Positions 1-9,970 of a DNA stretch of 64,000 bases are shown piece after piece. Within the stretch, counting starts at the first letter, position 1. Every line of letters begins with the position of its first letter. Source of the DNA: Muricauda sp. SCSIO 65647 (lineage in GTDB: Bacteria > Bacteroidota > Bacteroidia > Flavobacteriales > Flavobacteriaceae); NCBI RefSeq assembly GCF_021534965.1, contig NZ_CP091037.1, positions 3,747,655 through 3,811,654 of the forward strand, in the 5' to 3' direction. The position numbers were made by a program, and so were the translations under genes. The notes under the pieces are model-generated. The model was not told where the DNA came from and ran no database searches. It saw only the letters and a program-made list of their open reading frames with translations.

Positions 1-2
1 TG

Positions 3-1445
3 TGTATCGCCGGTGTTTTTGGCGGCATACATTCAGGTGTTACTGAAGACACCACCTCAATCTTTTTAGAGAGTGCTTATTTTGACCCTATTTCAATTAG
101 AAAAACGGCCAAAAGGCATGGGTTGAATACCGATGCCTCATTTCGTTTTGAAAGGGGCGTCGATATTGATTTCACGGAGTATGCACTTAAACGGGCCGCT
201 GTTTTGATCAAAGAGATTGCCGGGGGAGATATCAGCTCTGCAGTGGTCGATCTATACCCCAATAAGAAAAAAGACCACCAAGTTTTCTTGAGTTTCAAAA
301 AAATCGACAACCTGATCGGAGAGGAAATTCCGCGTGATACCATCAAATCGATTTTGGCTTCTTTGGAAATCAAGGTAAGCAATGTTACCGAAGCCGGACT
401 CGGACTCACCATACCCTCTTATCGAACCGATGTTGAACGTGAAGTGGATGTTATTGAGGAAATTCTTCGCGTGTATGGGTACAACAATATCGATTCAAAA
501 GAAAAGCTTACGTCATCGATCATCAAAACTTCAAAGTATGACAACCATCGACTTCAGAATATTGTGGCCGATACATTGATCAGCTTGGGTTTCTACGAAA
601 TCATGACTAACAGTTTAATGCCCGCAGAAACCGCTGAATTTTTAAAGGCGGAAAAACCTGTTTCGATGCTGAATCCGTTAAGTTCAGATCTTTCGGTCTT
701 GAGAACGACCATGATCCATTCTGGATTGCAGGCCATCGCCTACAACAGCAACAGACAGAAACAAAATCTTAAATTTTTTGAATTTGGAAAGACCTACCGC
801 AAGAAAGTGGACGGTCATGACGAAAAGCAACATTTGGCACTTTATACCGTTGGAAACCGATTTGACAATACTTGGACCCAACCCATGGGAAAAACCGATT
901 TCTACTACTTAAAGGGAATTGTGAAAGCGGTTCTTGACAGGTTGGGCCTTACATCACTTGAAGTAAACACAGAAATAGGCGAAAATCTTGTAGAGGGACT
1001 TTCCTACGTTCATGGCAAATTGAAAGTTGTTGAGTTCGGTATTCTCAACAAAACCGTTGTGACCCATTTTCATATCAAGCAAGAGGTATTGCACGCTGAT
1101 TTCAATTGGGATGCCATATTGCAATTAATGCCGAAAGAGAAAGTATCGTTCAAGAGCATTCCAAAATTCCCTGAAGTAAAGCGAGACTTGGCATTGCTCA
1201 TCGATGAGCAAACACAGTTCAAGGATATTCATGCCACTGCGCTGAAAACCGAAAAAAGCCTGCTCAAAGAAATCTCCCTTTTTGATGTTTACACCGGAAA
1301 GAACATTCCAAAAGGCAAGAAGTCGTATGCGTTGAGTTTTACCCTTTTAGATGAAAAGAAGACACTTACCGACAAGCATATCGATAAAATAATGGGTAAG
1401 TTGCAAGAAACCTTTAAGAGGGAGTTCGGAGCAGAAATACGATAA
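3..1445 (+). CDS. pheT: Phenylalanine--tRNA ligase beta subunit, 3' part (5' end outside window)
   Basis: The reading frame is open from base 3, so the gene begins before the window; about 480 C-terminal residues are present. PheT pairs with PheS to charge tRNA-Phe in the cytoplasm. The first residues visible (CIAGVFGGIHSGVTEDTT, then SAYFDP and RKTAKRHGLNTDASFRFERG region) are the B3/B4 editing-domain end. B5, a helical region and a ferredoxin-fold anticodon-binding domain (FPEVKRDLALLID to the C-terminal FGAEIR) follow. A TTG at 123 is not the true start, because the conserved frame continues upstream. It converges on the fasciclin gene with a 17-base gap and no visible terminator. Confidence 0.95.
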   Translation, partial: CIAGVFGGIHSGVTEDTTSIFLESAYFDPISIRKTAKRHGLNTDASFRFERGVDIDFTEYALKRAAVLIKEIAGGDISSAVVDLYPNKKKDHQVFLSFKKIDNLIGEEIPRDTIKSILASLEIKVSNVTEAGLGLTIPSYRTDVEREVDVIEEILRVYGYNNIDSKEKLTSSIIKTSKYDNHRLQNIVADTLISLGFYEIMTNSLMPAETAEFLKAEKPVSMLNPLSSDLSVLRTTMIHSGLQAIAYNSNRQKQNLKFFEFGKTYRKKVDGHDEKQHLALYTVGNRFDNTWTQPMGKTDFYYLKGIVKAVLDRLGLTSLEVNTEIGENLVEGLSYVHGKLKVVEFGILNKTVVTHFHIKQEVLHADFNWDAILQLMPKEKVSFKSIPKFPEVKRDLALLIDEQTQFKDIHATALKTEKSLLKEISLFDVYTGKNIPKGKKSYALSFTLLDEKKTLTDKHIDKIMGKLQETFKREFGAEIR

Positions 1446-1462
1446 TCTTGAGATCCCTATCC

Positions 1463-2026
1463 TTAAATCTTAACAGGCACGATCACATTGTCTATGACAT
1501 GAATAACGCCGTTTCGCTGTTGTGAATCTGCTTTGACAATTTGGGCACGGTTGCCAAATTCATCTGTCAATATAATGTCAGAGCCCTCAATGGTAGCGAA
1601 TATCTTTTTGCCCTGAACAGTGGTAAAAGAAGCTTCTCCCTCTCCCCTACAAAGCGATAGTAAAATTTTTGAGGCGCTGATCTCTCCGGCTACGATATGA
1701 TATTTCAAAAGCGATCTCAAAGCCTTTTTGTCCTCAGATTTCAATAGATGCTCCATTTTGTCTTCAGGTAGGCAGGTGAACGCCTCATCCGAAGGGGCAA
1801 ATAAGGTAAATGGACCTTGACTGTGAAGAATTTCCTCTAGATCGGCAGCTTTTAGGGCAGCGGCCAAAACACGATGGTCTTCAGAACCAAGGGTGGTCTC
1901 TGAAATGGATTTTTCATTAAAGGTATATACCGGAACCGCTACGGAAGATAGGCTTTTTACCTGTGAAAACAATGATGATGGCAAAAGGATGCCAAGCAAA
2001 ACAAGGGCAAGAAATGGGACTCTCAT
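1463..2026 (-). CDS. Secreted fasciclin (FAS1) domain protein
   Basis: A 187-residue protein with a cleavable signal peptide (MRVPFLALVLLGILLPSSLFSQ) followed by one FAS1 domain. The two FAS1 signature regions are visible: GPFTLFAPSDEAF and a C-terminal QRNGVIHVIDNVIVP. FAS1 proteins mediate adhesion or bind polymers outside the cytoplasm; no finer role can be read here. The frame is open further upstream to 2119, but that extension puts a charged segment before the signal peptide, so the ATG at 2026 is preferred. The gene is divergent from the membrane-protein gene at 2259. Confidence 0.85.
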   Translation of the reverse strand: MRVPFLALVLLGILLPSSLFSQVKSLSSVAVPVYTFNEKSISETTLGSEDHRVLAAALKAADLEEILHSQGPFTLFAPSDEAFTCLPEDKMEHLLKSEDKKALRSLLKYHIVAGEISASKILLSLCRGEGEASFTTVQGKKIFATIEGSDIILTDEFGNRAQIVKADSQQRNGVIHVIDNVIVPVKI

Positions 2027-2171
2027 AAGGGGTACGGGGCTATAATGTTCTTCAAATTCAACTTTCGGAATGACACATTCACCGATGCCTAATCGATGAA
2101 ATGCACGAAACATCGACAAGATAACATTTTGAAGGAATTACTGGCATTAAAACTCTTGCAGTTCATAGAAA

Positions 2172-2187
2172 TTAACAAAATGTTAAC
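2172..2187. promoter_or_regulatory. Direct repeat TTAAC-N6-TTAAC
   Basis: TTAAC at 2172-2176 and 2183-2187, period 11 bases. The second half also forms the palindrome AAATGTTAACATTT at 2178-2191. It lies 17 bases before a near-consensus -7 box TATCTTTA (2205-2212) of the gene at 2259, which is where a regulator touching the -33 region would bind. The same repeat occurs at 4709, 15620 and 41238. Its function is inferred. Confidence 0.45.
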
Positions 2188-2258
2188 ATTTCTTTTCGTC
2201 AACGTATCTTTACAACCACGGGTTCATTCTTTAATTTTGGGAAAAGCTATGAAAAAAC

Positions 2259-2978
2259 ATGTTCTTGAAAAAAACCAACATTGAAGATAAGTTGCGGCGA
2301 CTTGCCCAAAAAAATGTCGTGGGCGACCAAATACTGGAAGAGGTGTATCAAATAATTAAAGAAGATGCGCTATCAACAGTACGAATTGAAAACGAATTGG
2401 CCAATTCGCCCAAAGCAACGGTGAACCAATTTGTATTCGATTTATTGGACACCGAAAATATATTCCACATCGATCAAATCAAAAAAATCTGTATTGACTA
2501 TCGCCTTCGTTTTTTAGACACCAAATACTTCAAAGGAAAGTTTCCGCCCAGTGCGGTTTCAAAAATCAAAAAACTTGAAAGAGACCACGGCACACAACTC
2601 AAGGGTTTTAAAATCATGGCACCTTCAAGACTCTTCAAATTAGAGGACAAAGATGATCCCCTGTTATTTGCACCGCTTGGCAATGGCTATTATTACTTGG
2701 TTCATAAGTGGGGCAACGATTTACACCCTCTTCGAAAACTTTTGGTCTGGCCGTTTAAGGGCATCGGCAACCTGATCATCTTGGTATTGCTCATAAGCTA
2801 TATCTCAACCTTGCTGATACCCAATGGATTGTTTTCTAAATCAAGCTCATCGTCAGAGTTTTGGATCATTTTCTTTTTTGTGTTCAAGTGCATCGCCTCA
2901 ATAGTGATTTTCTATGGCTTTGCCTTGGGCAAGAATTTTAATCCCGCTATTTGGAACAGCAAATACTTCAATGCTTGA
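2259..2978 (+). CDS. Unknown protein with two C-terminal membrane helices
   Basis: A 239-residue protein I do not recognise as a named family. The first 160 residues are soluble and charged (MFLKKTNIEDKLRRLAQKN start; a helical segment around PPSAVSKIKKLE). Two hydrophobic segments follow at about residues 170-190 (GIGNLIILVLLISYISTLLI) and 205-225 (EFWIIFFFVFKCIASIVIFY). The tail ends with NPAIWNSKYFNA, so the N-terminal domain is probably cytoplasmic and membrane-tethered. The upstream region holds a TTAAC direct repeat and a weak -7 box. Its TGA stop directly abuts the TCA (stop) of the convergent ABC-F gene, forming TGATCA. Confidence 0.75.
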   Translation: MFLKKTNIEDKLRRLAQKNVVGDQILEEVYQIIKEDALSTVRIENELANSPKATVNQFVFDLLDTENIFHIDQIKKICIDYRLRFLDTKYFKGKFPPSAVSKIKKLERDHGTQLKGFKIMAPSRLFKLEDKDDPLLFAPLGNGYYYLVHKWGNDLHPLRKLLVWPFKGIGNLIILVLLISYISTLLIPNGLFSKSSSSSEFWIIFFFVFKCIASIVIFYGFALGKNFNPAIWNSKYFNA

Positions 2979-4616
<1,638 letters not shown>

Positions 4617-4629
4617 TCAAAATTTTTTG

Positions 4630-4658
4630 CAAAAATAGCCAAATTTATGGCTTGGCAA
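4630..4658 (-). promoter_or_regulatory. Bacteroidota-type promoter of the ABC-F gene
   Basis: On the minus strand a -7 box TATTTTTG (4630-4637) is preceded, after 18 bases, by TTG (4656-4658), matching the flavobacterial TTG-N19-TAnnTTTG pattern. A second overlapping candidate box TAAATTTG lies at 4640-4647. The leader to the ATG is about 15-19 bases. Confidence 0.55.
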
Positions 4659-4708
4659 CAATTTAAATCATACATCTGAAACCACTAGAAAACAGCGTTT
4701 TACAACAT

Positions 4709-4724
4709 TTAACCAACCGTTAAC
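4709..4724. promoter_or_regulatory. Direct repeat TTAAC-N6-TTAAC
   Basis: TTAAC at 4709-4713 and 4720-4724 lies between the divergent ABC-F gene and the lipoprotein gene at 4778. It is 22 bases upstream of the -7 box TAGTTTTG. The surrounding bases resemble the copy at 41238 (TTTAACC, then AACC, then TTAACAA). Its function is inferred. Confidence 0.45.
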
Positions 4725-4746
4725 AACCATGGTTTCATACGATTGT

Positions 4747-4754
4747 TAGTTTTG
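4747..4754 (+). promoter_or_regulatory. -7 box of lipoprotein gene 4778
   Basis: TAGTTTTG matches TAnnTTTG and lies 23 bases before the ATG. No convincing TTG is present at the -33 position, where the TTAAC repeat sits instead, which would fit an activator-dependent promoter. Confidence 0.4.
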
Positions 4755-4777
4755 TTGGTCGAAAGTATACTGATTAT

Positions 4778-6166
4778 ATGGTTAGAGTTTTACTCGGTAT
4801 CTCTTTGTTGGTGGTGCTTGGCTGTTCAGAAAAAACCAATGAAAGCGCCAAAGTGTATTTTGCTGGAGAGATTGTCAACCCTACCAGTGATTACGTTGTT
4901 CTGTTCAAGGATGACAGTGTCATAGATTCCGCACAACTTGATGATAACAATCGATTTTCATTTTCCCTTTCAGGCATGGAGGAAGGCCTTTACCATTTCG
5001 ACCATTCGCCTGAGCTGCAGTACGTCTATTTCACGGAAGGAGATAGTATACTCATTCGTTTGAACACCGTTGAGTTTGACGAGTCCCTCGTATTTTCTGG
5101 CAAAGGAAGCGAAATCAATAATCTTCTGATTGAACTTTATTTGACACATGAAGAAGAAAAGCCTCTGGTCTACTCTTATTATAAGCTCGAACCAGAAGTG
5201 TTCACAAGTAATATGGATTCGCTCAGACAGGCAAAACTTGATTTGTTGGGCAGCCTACATGAAGAGTACGAAATCGGTGATAATGCCTACAAAATGGCAA
5301 ATGCGTCCATCGATTACAATAACTACATTTATCGTGAAGAATATCCGTTCTACCATAGAAAAAAGACCCAAGAAGACAAAATACATGAATTCGGTGAAGA
5401 GTTTTACGGTTACAGACAGCATTTAGACCTTAACAATAAAGACCTTGCCTACTTCACCCCCTATTACCGTTACCTGAAGAATTATTTTAGCAACTTGGCT
5501 TATATGACCTGTTCTGAAGGCTGTGGTATGGAGATGCTCAAAACAAAAAACCACCTTCACTACAACAAGCACAAACTCTATTTGATCGACAGTTTGATAC
5601 ATGAAGAAGAACTGCGCAACAACTTATTTCGAAACGTGGCCATGGACTATCTTTTGAAAGAGCATAAGTGGAATGAAGACTGTGACAAGTTCATTGCCAA
5701 GTTCAGCAAGCTTTCAACCAATGAAAAGCACGTTGAGGAAATCAATGATCTATATAAGGGCATTCAACGTTTGCAACCCTCGAGCAATGTTCCTGAATTG
5801 ACACTCATCAACAATACAGGAGAAAAAGTGAGTTTAAGGGATATCACCAAAGAAAAGAAAACTGCATTCTATTTTTGGTCGGGCACCCAAAAAGGGCACT
5901 TGCGAAATATTAGTAAGCATGTTGCCAAACTGAAAGATAAGCATCGTGAATATAATTTTGTGGGCATAAACCTGAGAACTTCACATGATCAATGGCTCAA
6001 TCTCTTGAATGAATATAATTTAGATACCCAATATCAATATCGAAGTGATGACTTTGAGGCCATACAGAAAGGTCTCATTCTCGACAATCTCAATAAATGC
6101 GTCATTACAAACGATTCTTTGGTCATCGACGCATTCGCCAACGTTTATTATTCTTTCAAAAAATAA
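4778..6166 (+). CDS. Lipoprotein with TlpA-like thioredoxin fold lacking the CxxC
   Basis: A 462-residue protein. The signal peptide ends in a lipobox (LLVVLGC, Cys16), so it is anchored in an envelope membrane. The first ~100 residues look like the DUF4369-type beta domain often joined to TlpA-like domains in Bacteroidota. The middle is helical, and the C-terminal ~130 residues have the thioredoxin pattern (VPELTLINNTGEKVSLRD, then KTAFYFWSGTQKGH, then FVGINLRTSHDQW). Where TlpA has WCxxC this protein has WSGTQKG, so it cannot do dithiol exchange at that site. It may be a redox-dead binding or scaffold protein. The annotation as TlpA-like is by pattern only. Confidence 0.75.
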   Translation: MVRVLLGISLLVVLGCSEKTNESAKVYFAGEIVNPTSDYVVLFKDDSVIDSAQLDDNNRFSFSLSGMEEGLYHFDHSPELQYVYFTEGDSILIRLNTVEFDESLVFSGKGSEINNLLIELYLTHEEEKPLVYSYYKLEPEVFTSNMDSLRQAKLDLLGSLHEEYEIGDNAYKMANASIDYNNYIYREEYPFYHRKKTQEDKIHEFGEEFYGYRQHLDLNNKDLAYFTPYYRYLKNYFSNLAYMTCSEGCGMEMLKTKNHLHYNKHKLYLIDSLIHEEELRNNLFRNVAMDYLLKEHKWNEDCDKFIAKFSKLSTNEKHVEEINDLYKGIQRLQPSSNVPELTLINNTGEKVSLRDITKEKKTAFYFWSGTQKGHLRNISKHVAKLKDKHREYNFVGINLRTSHDQWLNLLNEYNLDTQYQYRSDDFEAIQKGLILDNLNKCVITNDSLVIDAFANVYYSFKK

Positions 6167-6196
6167 ACCCCGCGAACAAACTTGAGTGCGAGGGGT
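6160..6196 (-). terminator. Intrinsic terminator of the F6P aldolase/transaldolase gene
   Basis: On the minus strand, ACCCCTCGC and GCGGGGT arms (6167-6196, one mismatch) enclose a 14-base loop and are followed by TTTATTTTTTG, which overlaps the end of the convergent lipoprotein gene. Confidence 0.6.
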
Positions 6197-6221
6197 CTGG
6201 ATGCTTTATAAAAAGTAGTCT

Positions 6222-6878
6222 TTACGAATTTCCTTTTTTGTAATCTGCCAAAAACTTTTCAAGTCCGATGTCTGTCAATGGGTGCTTAAGCAGCCCCAAA
6301 ATGGCGGAAAGCGGGCCGGTCATTACATCAGCACCAATTTTGGCACAGTCAATGACATGCATCGTATGGCGTATGGATGCCGCAAGAATCTCGGTCTGAA
6401 AATCGTAGTTGTCGTAAATATGCCTGATTTCAGAAATAAGGTTCAATCCATCGGTAGAGACATCATCTAAACGGCCGATAAATGGAGAAACATAATTCGC
6501 CCCTGCCTTGGCGGCCAATATAGCTTGCCCTGGTGAAAAGACCAAGGTGCAATTGGTTCGAATGCCCTTATCGGAAAAATATTTTAAGGCCTTCACTCCG
6601 TCTTTGATCATGGGCACCTTCACCACTATCTGTTCATGTAGATCGGCCAACTCTTCCCCTTCTTTCACCATACCGTTGAAATCTGTGGCCACCACCTCTG
6701 CCGATACATCTCCCTCAACTATGTTACAGATGTCGACATAATGCTTCATGATATTGTTTTTACCCGTGATGCCCTCTTTGGCCATTAGGGAGGGATTGGT
6801 GGTCACACCATCTAACACACCCAATTGTTGGGCTTCCTCGATTTGATCAAGATTTGCGGTATCTATAAAAAATTTCAT
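6222..6878 (-). CDS. fsa: Small transaldolase / fructose-6-phosphate aldolase family protein
   Basis: A 218-residue TIM-barrel protein of the short (TalC/FSA) class. The pattern is complete: FIDTANLDQIEEA and GVTTNPSLMAKEG at the N-terminus, VVKVPM with the Schiff-base lysine, TNCTLVFSPGQA, ANYVSPFIGRLDD, and a C-terminal AKIGADVMTGPLSA. Members either transfer dihydroxyacetone units in the pentose phosphate pathway or cleave fructose 6-phosphate. Which of these this enzyme does cannot be settled from sequence alone, so the symbol is provisional. It is a single-gene unit with its own terminator; TAAATTCG upstream may be a -7 box. Confidence 0.9.
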   Translation of the reverse strand: MKFFIDTANLDQIEEAQQLGVLDGVTTNPSLMAKEGITGKNNIMKHYVDICNIVEGDVSAEVVATDFNGMVKEGEELADLHEQIVVKVPMIKDGVKALKYFSDKGIRTNCTLVFSPGQAILAAKAGANYVSPFIGRLDDVSTDGLNLISEIRHIYDNYDFQTEILAASIRHTMHVIDCAKIGADVMTGPLSAILGLLKHPLTDIGLEKFLADYKKGNS

Positions 6879-6981
6879 GCTTTTTATGAGGTTTTAAGTT
6901 CTGCTAAAATTCACTGCGAATTTACAACAATAAAAAGTCGAATTTTTATATTCTTGGGTAAAAAATATGGATTGGAAAGTT

Positions 6982-7398
6982 TCAGTCGATCACTTGAATG
7001 GTAAACTCCCTAAAGACAGAATCTGCGCATGTAGGGCTACCATCGTATCCATCGATATCATAGGCTTCAACAAATAATTCAACTTCAAACCTATAAGTGC
7101 CCTCTTCTTCGGGAACACCAAAAAACTCGATTGATCTTCGGTTGATATCGTAGAAAATTCCTGGTGGCAATTCTCCATAAACATCAAAATTGTAGAAGTA
7201 GTCGTTGTCGTTGACCTCGTTGCGTATCTCAGCGGTGACAAGGCCATAATACTCTTCACCCACAAGACCAAGCTCCAATGGCCTATCATGAATTTCTGGA
7301 TCGATATTAAAAATGCACTCGTAAATTTCATCACAGCCCTGAAGAAGAAGTAGGCCAGCCAGAAAACAGAACCCCAGAAGTCTTTTACCTTTTTCCAT
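6982..7398 (-). CDS. Small lipoprotein with a putative Ig-like domain
   Basis: A 138-residue protein with a lipoprotein signal (GLLLLQGC, Cys22). The mature part resembles the putative Ig / cadherin-like fold found in bacterial surface proteins: a repeat-like stretch with ELPPGIFYD, then SIEFFGVPEEEGTYRFEV. Two further cysteines (YECIF and PTCADS) could form a disulfide. Its function is unknown. It lies 32 bases downstream of the SDR gene on the same strand and may be cotranscribed with it. Confidence 0.7.
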   Translation of the reverse strand: MEKGKRLLGFCFLAGLLLLQGCDEIYECIFNIDPEIHDRPLELGLVGEEYYGLVTAEIRNEVNDNDYFYNFDVYGELPPGIFYDINRRSIEFFGVPEEEGTYRFEVELFVEAYDIDGYDGSPTCADSVFREFTIQVID

Positions 7399-7430
7399 GT
7401 TTTTTGAAAATCAAAAAACGTGCCATCACT

Positions 7431-8240
7431 TCATAATTTATAGTGATTGAGCAAAAGTCTTTCATAAACCTTGCCGGGTAAAATTTTCTTTAGCACAATA
7501 GAGAGTTTTTGCATGAATGCGCCAACCAGATAATGAACTCTCGGATTTTTTTTCTGAATTACGCGATAGACCATTTTGGCCACTTGTTGCGGGTCTGCTC
7601 CGGTATTTACATGTTCATTGATCAAACTCAGGGTTCTACCATATTCTTGCTCATAGGCCGAACCACTGGTTACCGGGGCATGATATCTTCCGGCGGCGAT
7701 ATTGGTGGCAAAATCGCCCGGTGCGATGTTGGTGATGGAAACTCCAAACTTTTTGGTCTCCATTCTCAATGCCTCAGTAATCAATCCCAAGGCACCTTTG
7801 CTGGCCGAATAATACCCTCGAAACGGCAGGCCCATATAGCCGGCTATCGATGTTGTGTTTATGATCAGGCCCCCACCCTGTCTTCGCATTTGGGGCAGCA
7901 CGGCCTTCATCATATGTATCGGGCCATGAAAATTGGTGTCGAAAACATTCAAGATTTCCTCATGTGGGGTTTCCTCAATAGGGCCTGTAATGCCAACACC
8001 GGCATTGTTGATCAACACGTCTAATCGCCCTTCCTTTGAAGTCACCTCTTCTACGGCCGATTTGGCGCTTTCGGGCGATTTCACCTGTAATTGAATGAGT
8101 TCAAAAGCATTGAAGTCAGAATGGTTTTTTAGATTTCTAGTGGTTCCATAAACCTTGTACCCCTTTTCTGAAAGATAGATCCCTATTGATTTTCCGATCC
8201 CAGAAGAGCCACCCGTTATCAACACGACCTTTTTTTCCAT
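7431..8240 (-). CDS. Short-chain dehydrogenase/reductase (classical SDR)
   Basis: A 269-residue Rossmann-fold oxidoreductase. It has the NAD(P)-binding motif TGGSSGIGKSIG at residues 8-19, NNAGVG, the catalytic Ser region NTTSIAG, the YxxxK pair (YYSASKGAL) and NIAPGDF after it. The substrate cannot be predicted; the hydrophobic C-terminus (LVGAFMQKLSIVLKKILPG) may associate with membranes, as in lipid-modifying SDRs. The SRP RNA gene lies upstream on the same strand and is separated by its own terminator. Confidence 0.9.
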   Translation of the reverse strand: MEKKVVLITGGSSGIGKSIGIYLSEKGYKVYGTTRNLKNHSDFNAFELIQLQVKSPESAKSAVEEVTSKEGRLDVLINNAGVGITGPIEETPHEEILNVFDTNFHGPIHMMKAVLPQMRRQGGGLIINTTSIAGYMGLPFRGYYSASKGALGLITEALRMETKKFGVSITNIAPGDFATNIAAGRYHAPVTSGSAYEQEYGRTLSLINEHVNTGADPQQVAKMVYRVIQKKNPRVHYLVGAFMQKLSIVLKKILPGKVYERLLLNHYKL

Positions 8241-8326
8241 AGAAATGTCCTTTCCCTACAAAGAAAAGCATAAATATGTAATGGATGGAAGAGATTACGG
8301 CACCGTATGTTTTGGGTACAAAAAAA

Positions 8327-8420
8327 GGCAAGCTACCTACATCGCACCGCTACGACCACATACCCTTGCTGCGTTCCCGCCCTGGGGGATTCTGCAGGAG
8401 CTGGTCGTGTAGGACTTGCC
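8327..8420 (-). ncRNA. ffs: Signal recognition particle RNA (small bacterial type)
   Basis: A ~94-nt hairpin RNA on the minus strand. The ends pair (GGCAAG with CTTGCC). The conserved apical domain is visible as CCAGGGCGGGAACGCAGCA, and the 3' arm carries GTGCGATGTAGGTAGC, which aligns with E. coli 4.5S RNA GTGCCGGGATGTAGCTGGC. Seven U residues (8320-8326) follow the closing stem and terminate transcription. The 5' end is fixed by the promoter at 8425-8454. It works with Ffh in membrane-protein targeting. Confidence 0.92.
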
Positions 8421-8424
8421 TATG

Positions 8425-8454
8425 CAAATATACGACCTTTTAAATTTGTGGCAA
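8425..8454 (-). promoter_or_regulatory. Promoter of the SRP RNA
   Basis: On the minus strand TTG (8452-8454), 19 bases, then TATATTTG (8425-8432): an exact TTG-N19-TAnnTTTG flavobacterial promoter. Only four bases separate the box from the first base of the RNA (8420), which calibrates where transcription starts relative to the box in this genome. Confidence 0.75.
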
Positions 8455-8508
8455 TCGCCGCACATTCTTAATTTCGGGGAGAATTCTGTTGAAGTTATAC
8501 CTCTTTAT

Positions 8509-9567
8509 ATGCTTACCCGTATGCTCAAAATACTACATTCTTCAATCATTTTACTGTTCTTTTTGGCCTGTGGCGGAGAAAAAGACCCGGCCAAACTTTT
8601 TGATATACAACTTGAAGGAAACAAAAAGAAATTTCAGAAGAACCAAACCGTTGCCGTGGTACTGAAAAACAAGAAAGACCTGCCCGTTGAAAAAGTTGAA
8701 TATTCAATTGACGGAAAGACGCTTGCACTGCACGATGATAAGATCACTTTTGATATAGAGAAACTCGGCAACAAACAACTTATGGCAAATGTGAGCTACG
8801 AAGATCGATCGGTGATCATCTCAAAGAAAATCAAGGTGCTGGCCGAAACAGGCCCTGAAGTGTATACCTACGAAATCATAAATACCTATGCCCATGACCC
8901 TTTGGCATACACCCAAGGTCTTGAGTTCAAAGGTGACACGCTTTTCGAGGGAACAGGTAAAAAGGGAAGCTCGACCCTACGAAAACTGGATTACAAAACC
9001 GGAAAGATCTTACAACAAGTCGATCTAGACGAATCGGTTTTCGGTGAGGGCATTACCATTTTGAACGATAAGCTGTACCAACTGACCTGGCAGAGCGGCA
9101 TTGGCTACATCTACAATGTGAACACTTTGCAAAGACAGGCCACTTTCAACTATGGCAAAAGCAAGGTGGGCTGGGGGCTCTGCAATGACGGAAACCAGCT
9201 GTACAAAAGTGACGGCACAGAAAAAATCTGGTTACTGGATCCCGATACGCTTCAAGAAGAAAGCTATATCGAGACCGTTACCAACAAGTCTATTTTCAAC
9301 AAGGCCAATGAACTGGAATATGTCGATGGAAAAATCTACGCCAATGTCTATCAGAAAGAGAGCATGATGATTATCGATGCCCGATCGGGCGCCATCGAAG
9401 GGGTGGTGAATTTCGGTGGACTCAAAAGCAAAGTGACCCGAGGCAAAGGGTGGGATGACCTAAATTCTGTATTGAACGGTGTGGCATATCATAAAGAACG
9501 CGGCACTTTTTTTGTCACGGGAAAAAACTGGGACAAACTCTTTGAGGTAAAAATCGTCAAAAAATAG
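8509..9567 (+). CDS. Glutaminyl-peptide cyclotransferase-like lipoprotein
   Basis: A 352-residue protein with a lipoprotein signal (LLFFLAC). Residues ~30-120 are a beta domain of unknown role. The C-terminal ~240 residues match the plant/bacterial glutamine cyclotransferase beta-propeller (YEIINTYAHDPLAYTQGLEF, then GEGITILNDKLYQLTW, LEYVDGKIYANVY, GKGWDDLNSVLNGVAY), which forms N-terminal pyroglutamate on secreted proteins. The frame is open back to 8416, but that part overlaps the SRP RNA. The start is 8509 or 8521; both give a good signal peptide. The next gene begins two bases after the stop. Confidence 0.87.
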   Translation: MLTRMLKILHSSIILLFFLACGGEKDPAKLFDIQLEGNKKKFQKNQTVAVVLKNKKDLPVEKVEYSIDGKTLALHDDKITFDIEKLGNKQLMANVSYEDRSVIISKKIKVLAETGPEVYTYEIINTYAHDPLAYTQGLEFKGDTLFEGTGKKGSSTLRKLDYKTGKILQQVDLDESVFGEGITILNDKLYQLTWQSGIGYIYNVNTLQRQATFNYGKSKVGWGLCNDGNQLYKSDGTEKIWLLDPDTLQEESYIETVTNKSIFNKANELEYVDGKIYANVYQKESMMIIDARSGAIEGVVNFGGLKSKVTRGKGWDDLNSVLNGVAYHKERGTFFVTGKNWDKLFEVKIVKK

Positions 9568-9568
9568 T

Positions 9569-9958
9569 ATGCGCCGGTATGCTGAAACGCGAAAGGTCGT
9601 TCATGGTGATCTAGACGAACTCGATCATGTGAACAACATTCGCTATATACATTGGATACAGGAAATATCAAAGGCACATTGGCTATCGGCCACAAATGCA
9701 ACCCTTCAAAAATTGGGCATTTGGGTAGTTAGAAAACACGACATCACCTATTTCAAGTCGGCGCAATTGAACGATGAGCTATGTTTGGTCACCCATGTGC
9801 AACAAATGAAAGGCCCTATTTCAACAAGGGTGGTTGAAATATCGGACAATAAAACAGGGGTTTTATTGGTTAGAGCTATAACCGATTGGTGCTTTTTAGA
9901 TACACAATTGCTTAGACCAAAACGAATACCCGAAACAGTGAACAAGCTTTTTCAGTAA
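9569..9958 (+). CDS. Acyl-CoA thioesterase (hotdog fold, 4HBT type)
   Basis: A 129-residue single-domain hotdog protein. It has the 4HBT pattern GDLDELDHVNNIRYIHWIQE, in which the Asp before the first strand turn is the expected catalytic position, and ends with a strand around RAITDWCFLD. It hydrolyses acyl- or aroyl-CoA esters; the substrate is unknown. Its close spacing to the cyclotransferase (stop TAG, one base, ATG) points to translational coupling without implying a shared pathway. Confidence 0.85.
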   Translation: MRRYAETRKVVHGDLDELDHVNNIRYIHWIQEISKAHWLSATNATLQKLGIWVVRKHDITYFKSAQLNDELCLVTHVQQMKGPISTRVVEISDNKTGVLLVRAITDWCFLDTQLLRPKRIPETVNKLFQ

Positions 9959-9970
9959 ACGGGCAGACCC

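Noticed and set aside
8416..8508. Upstream extension of the glutamine cyclotransferase
   Set aside because: It overlaps the SRP RNA and its promoter, and would place a non-signal segment before the lipoprotein signal.
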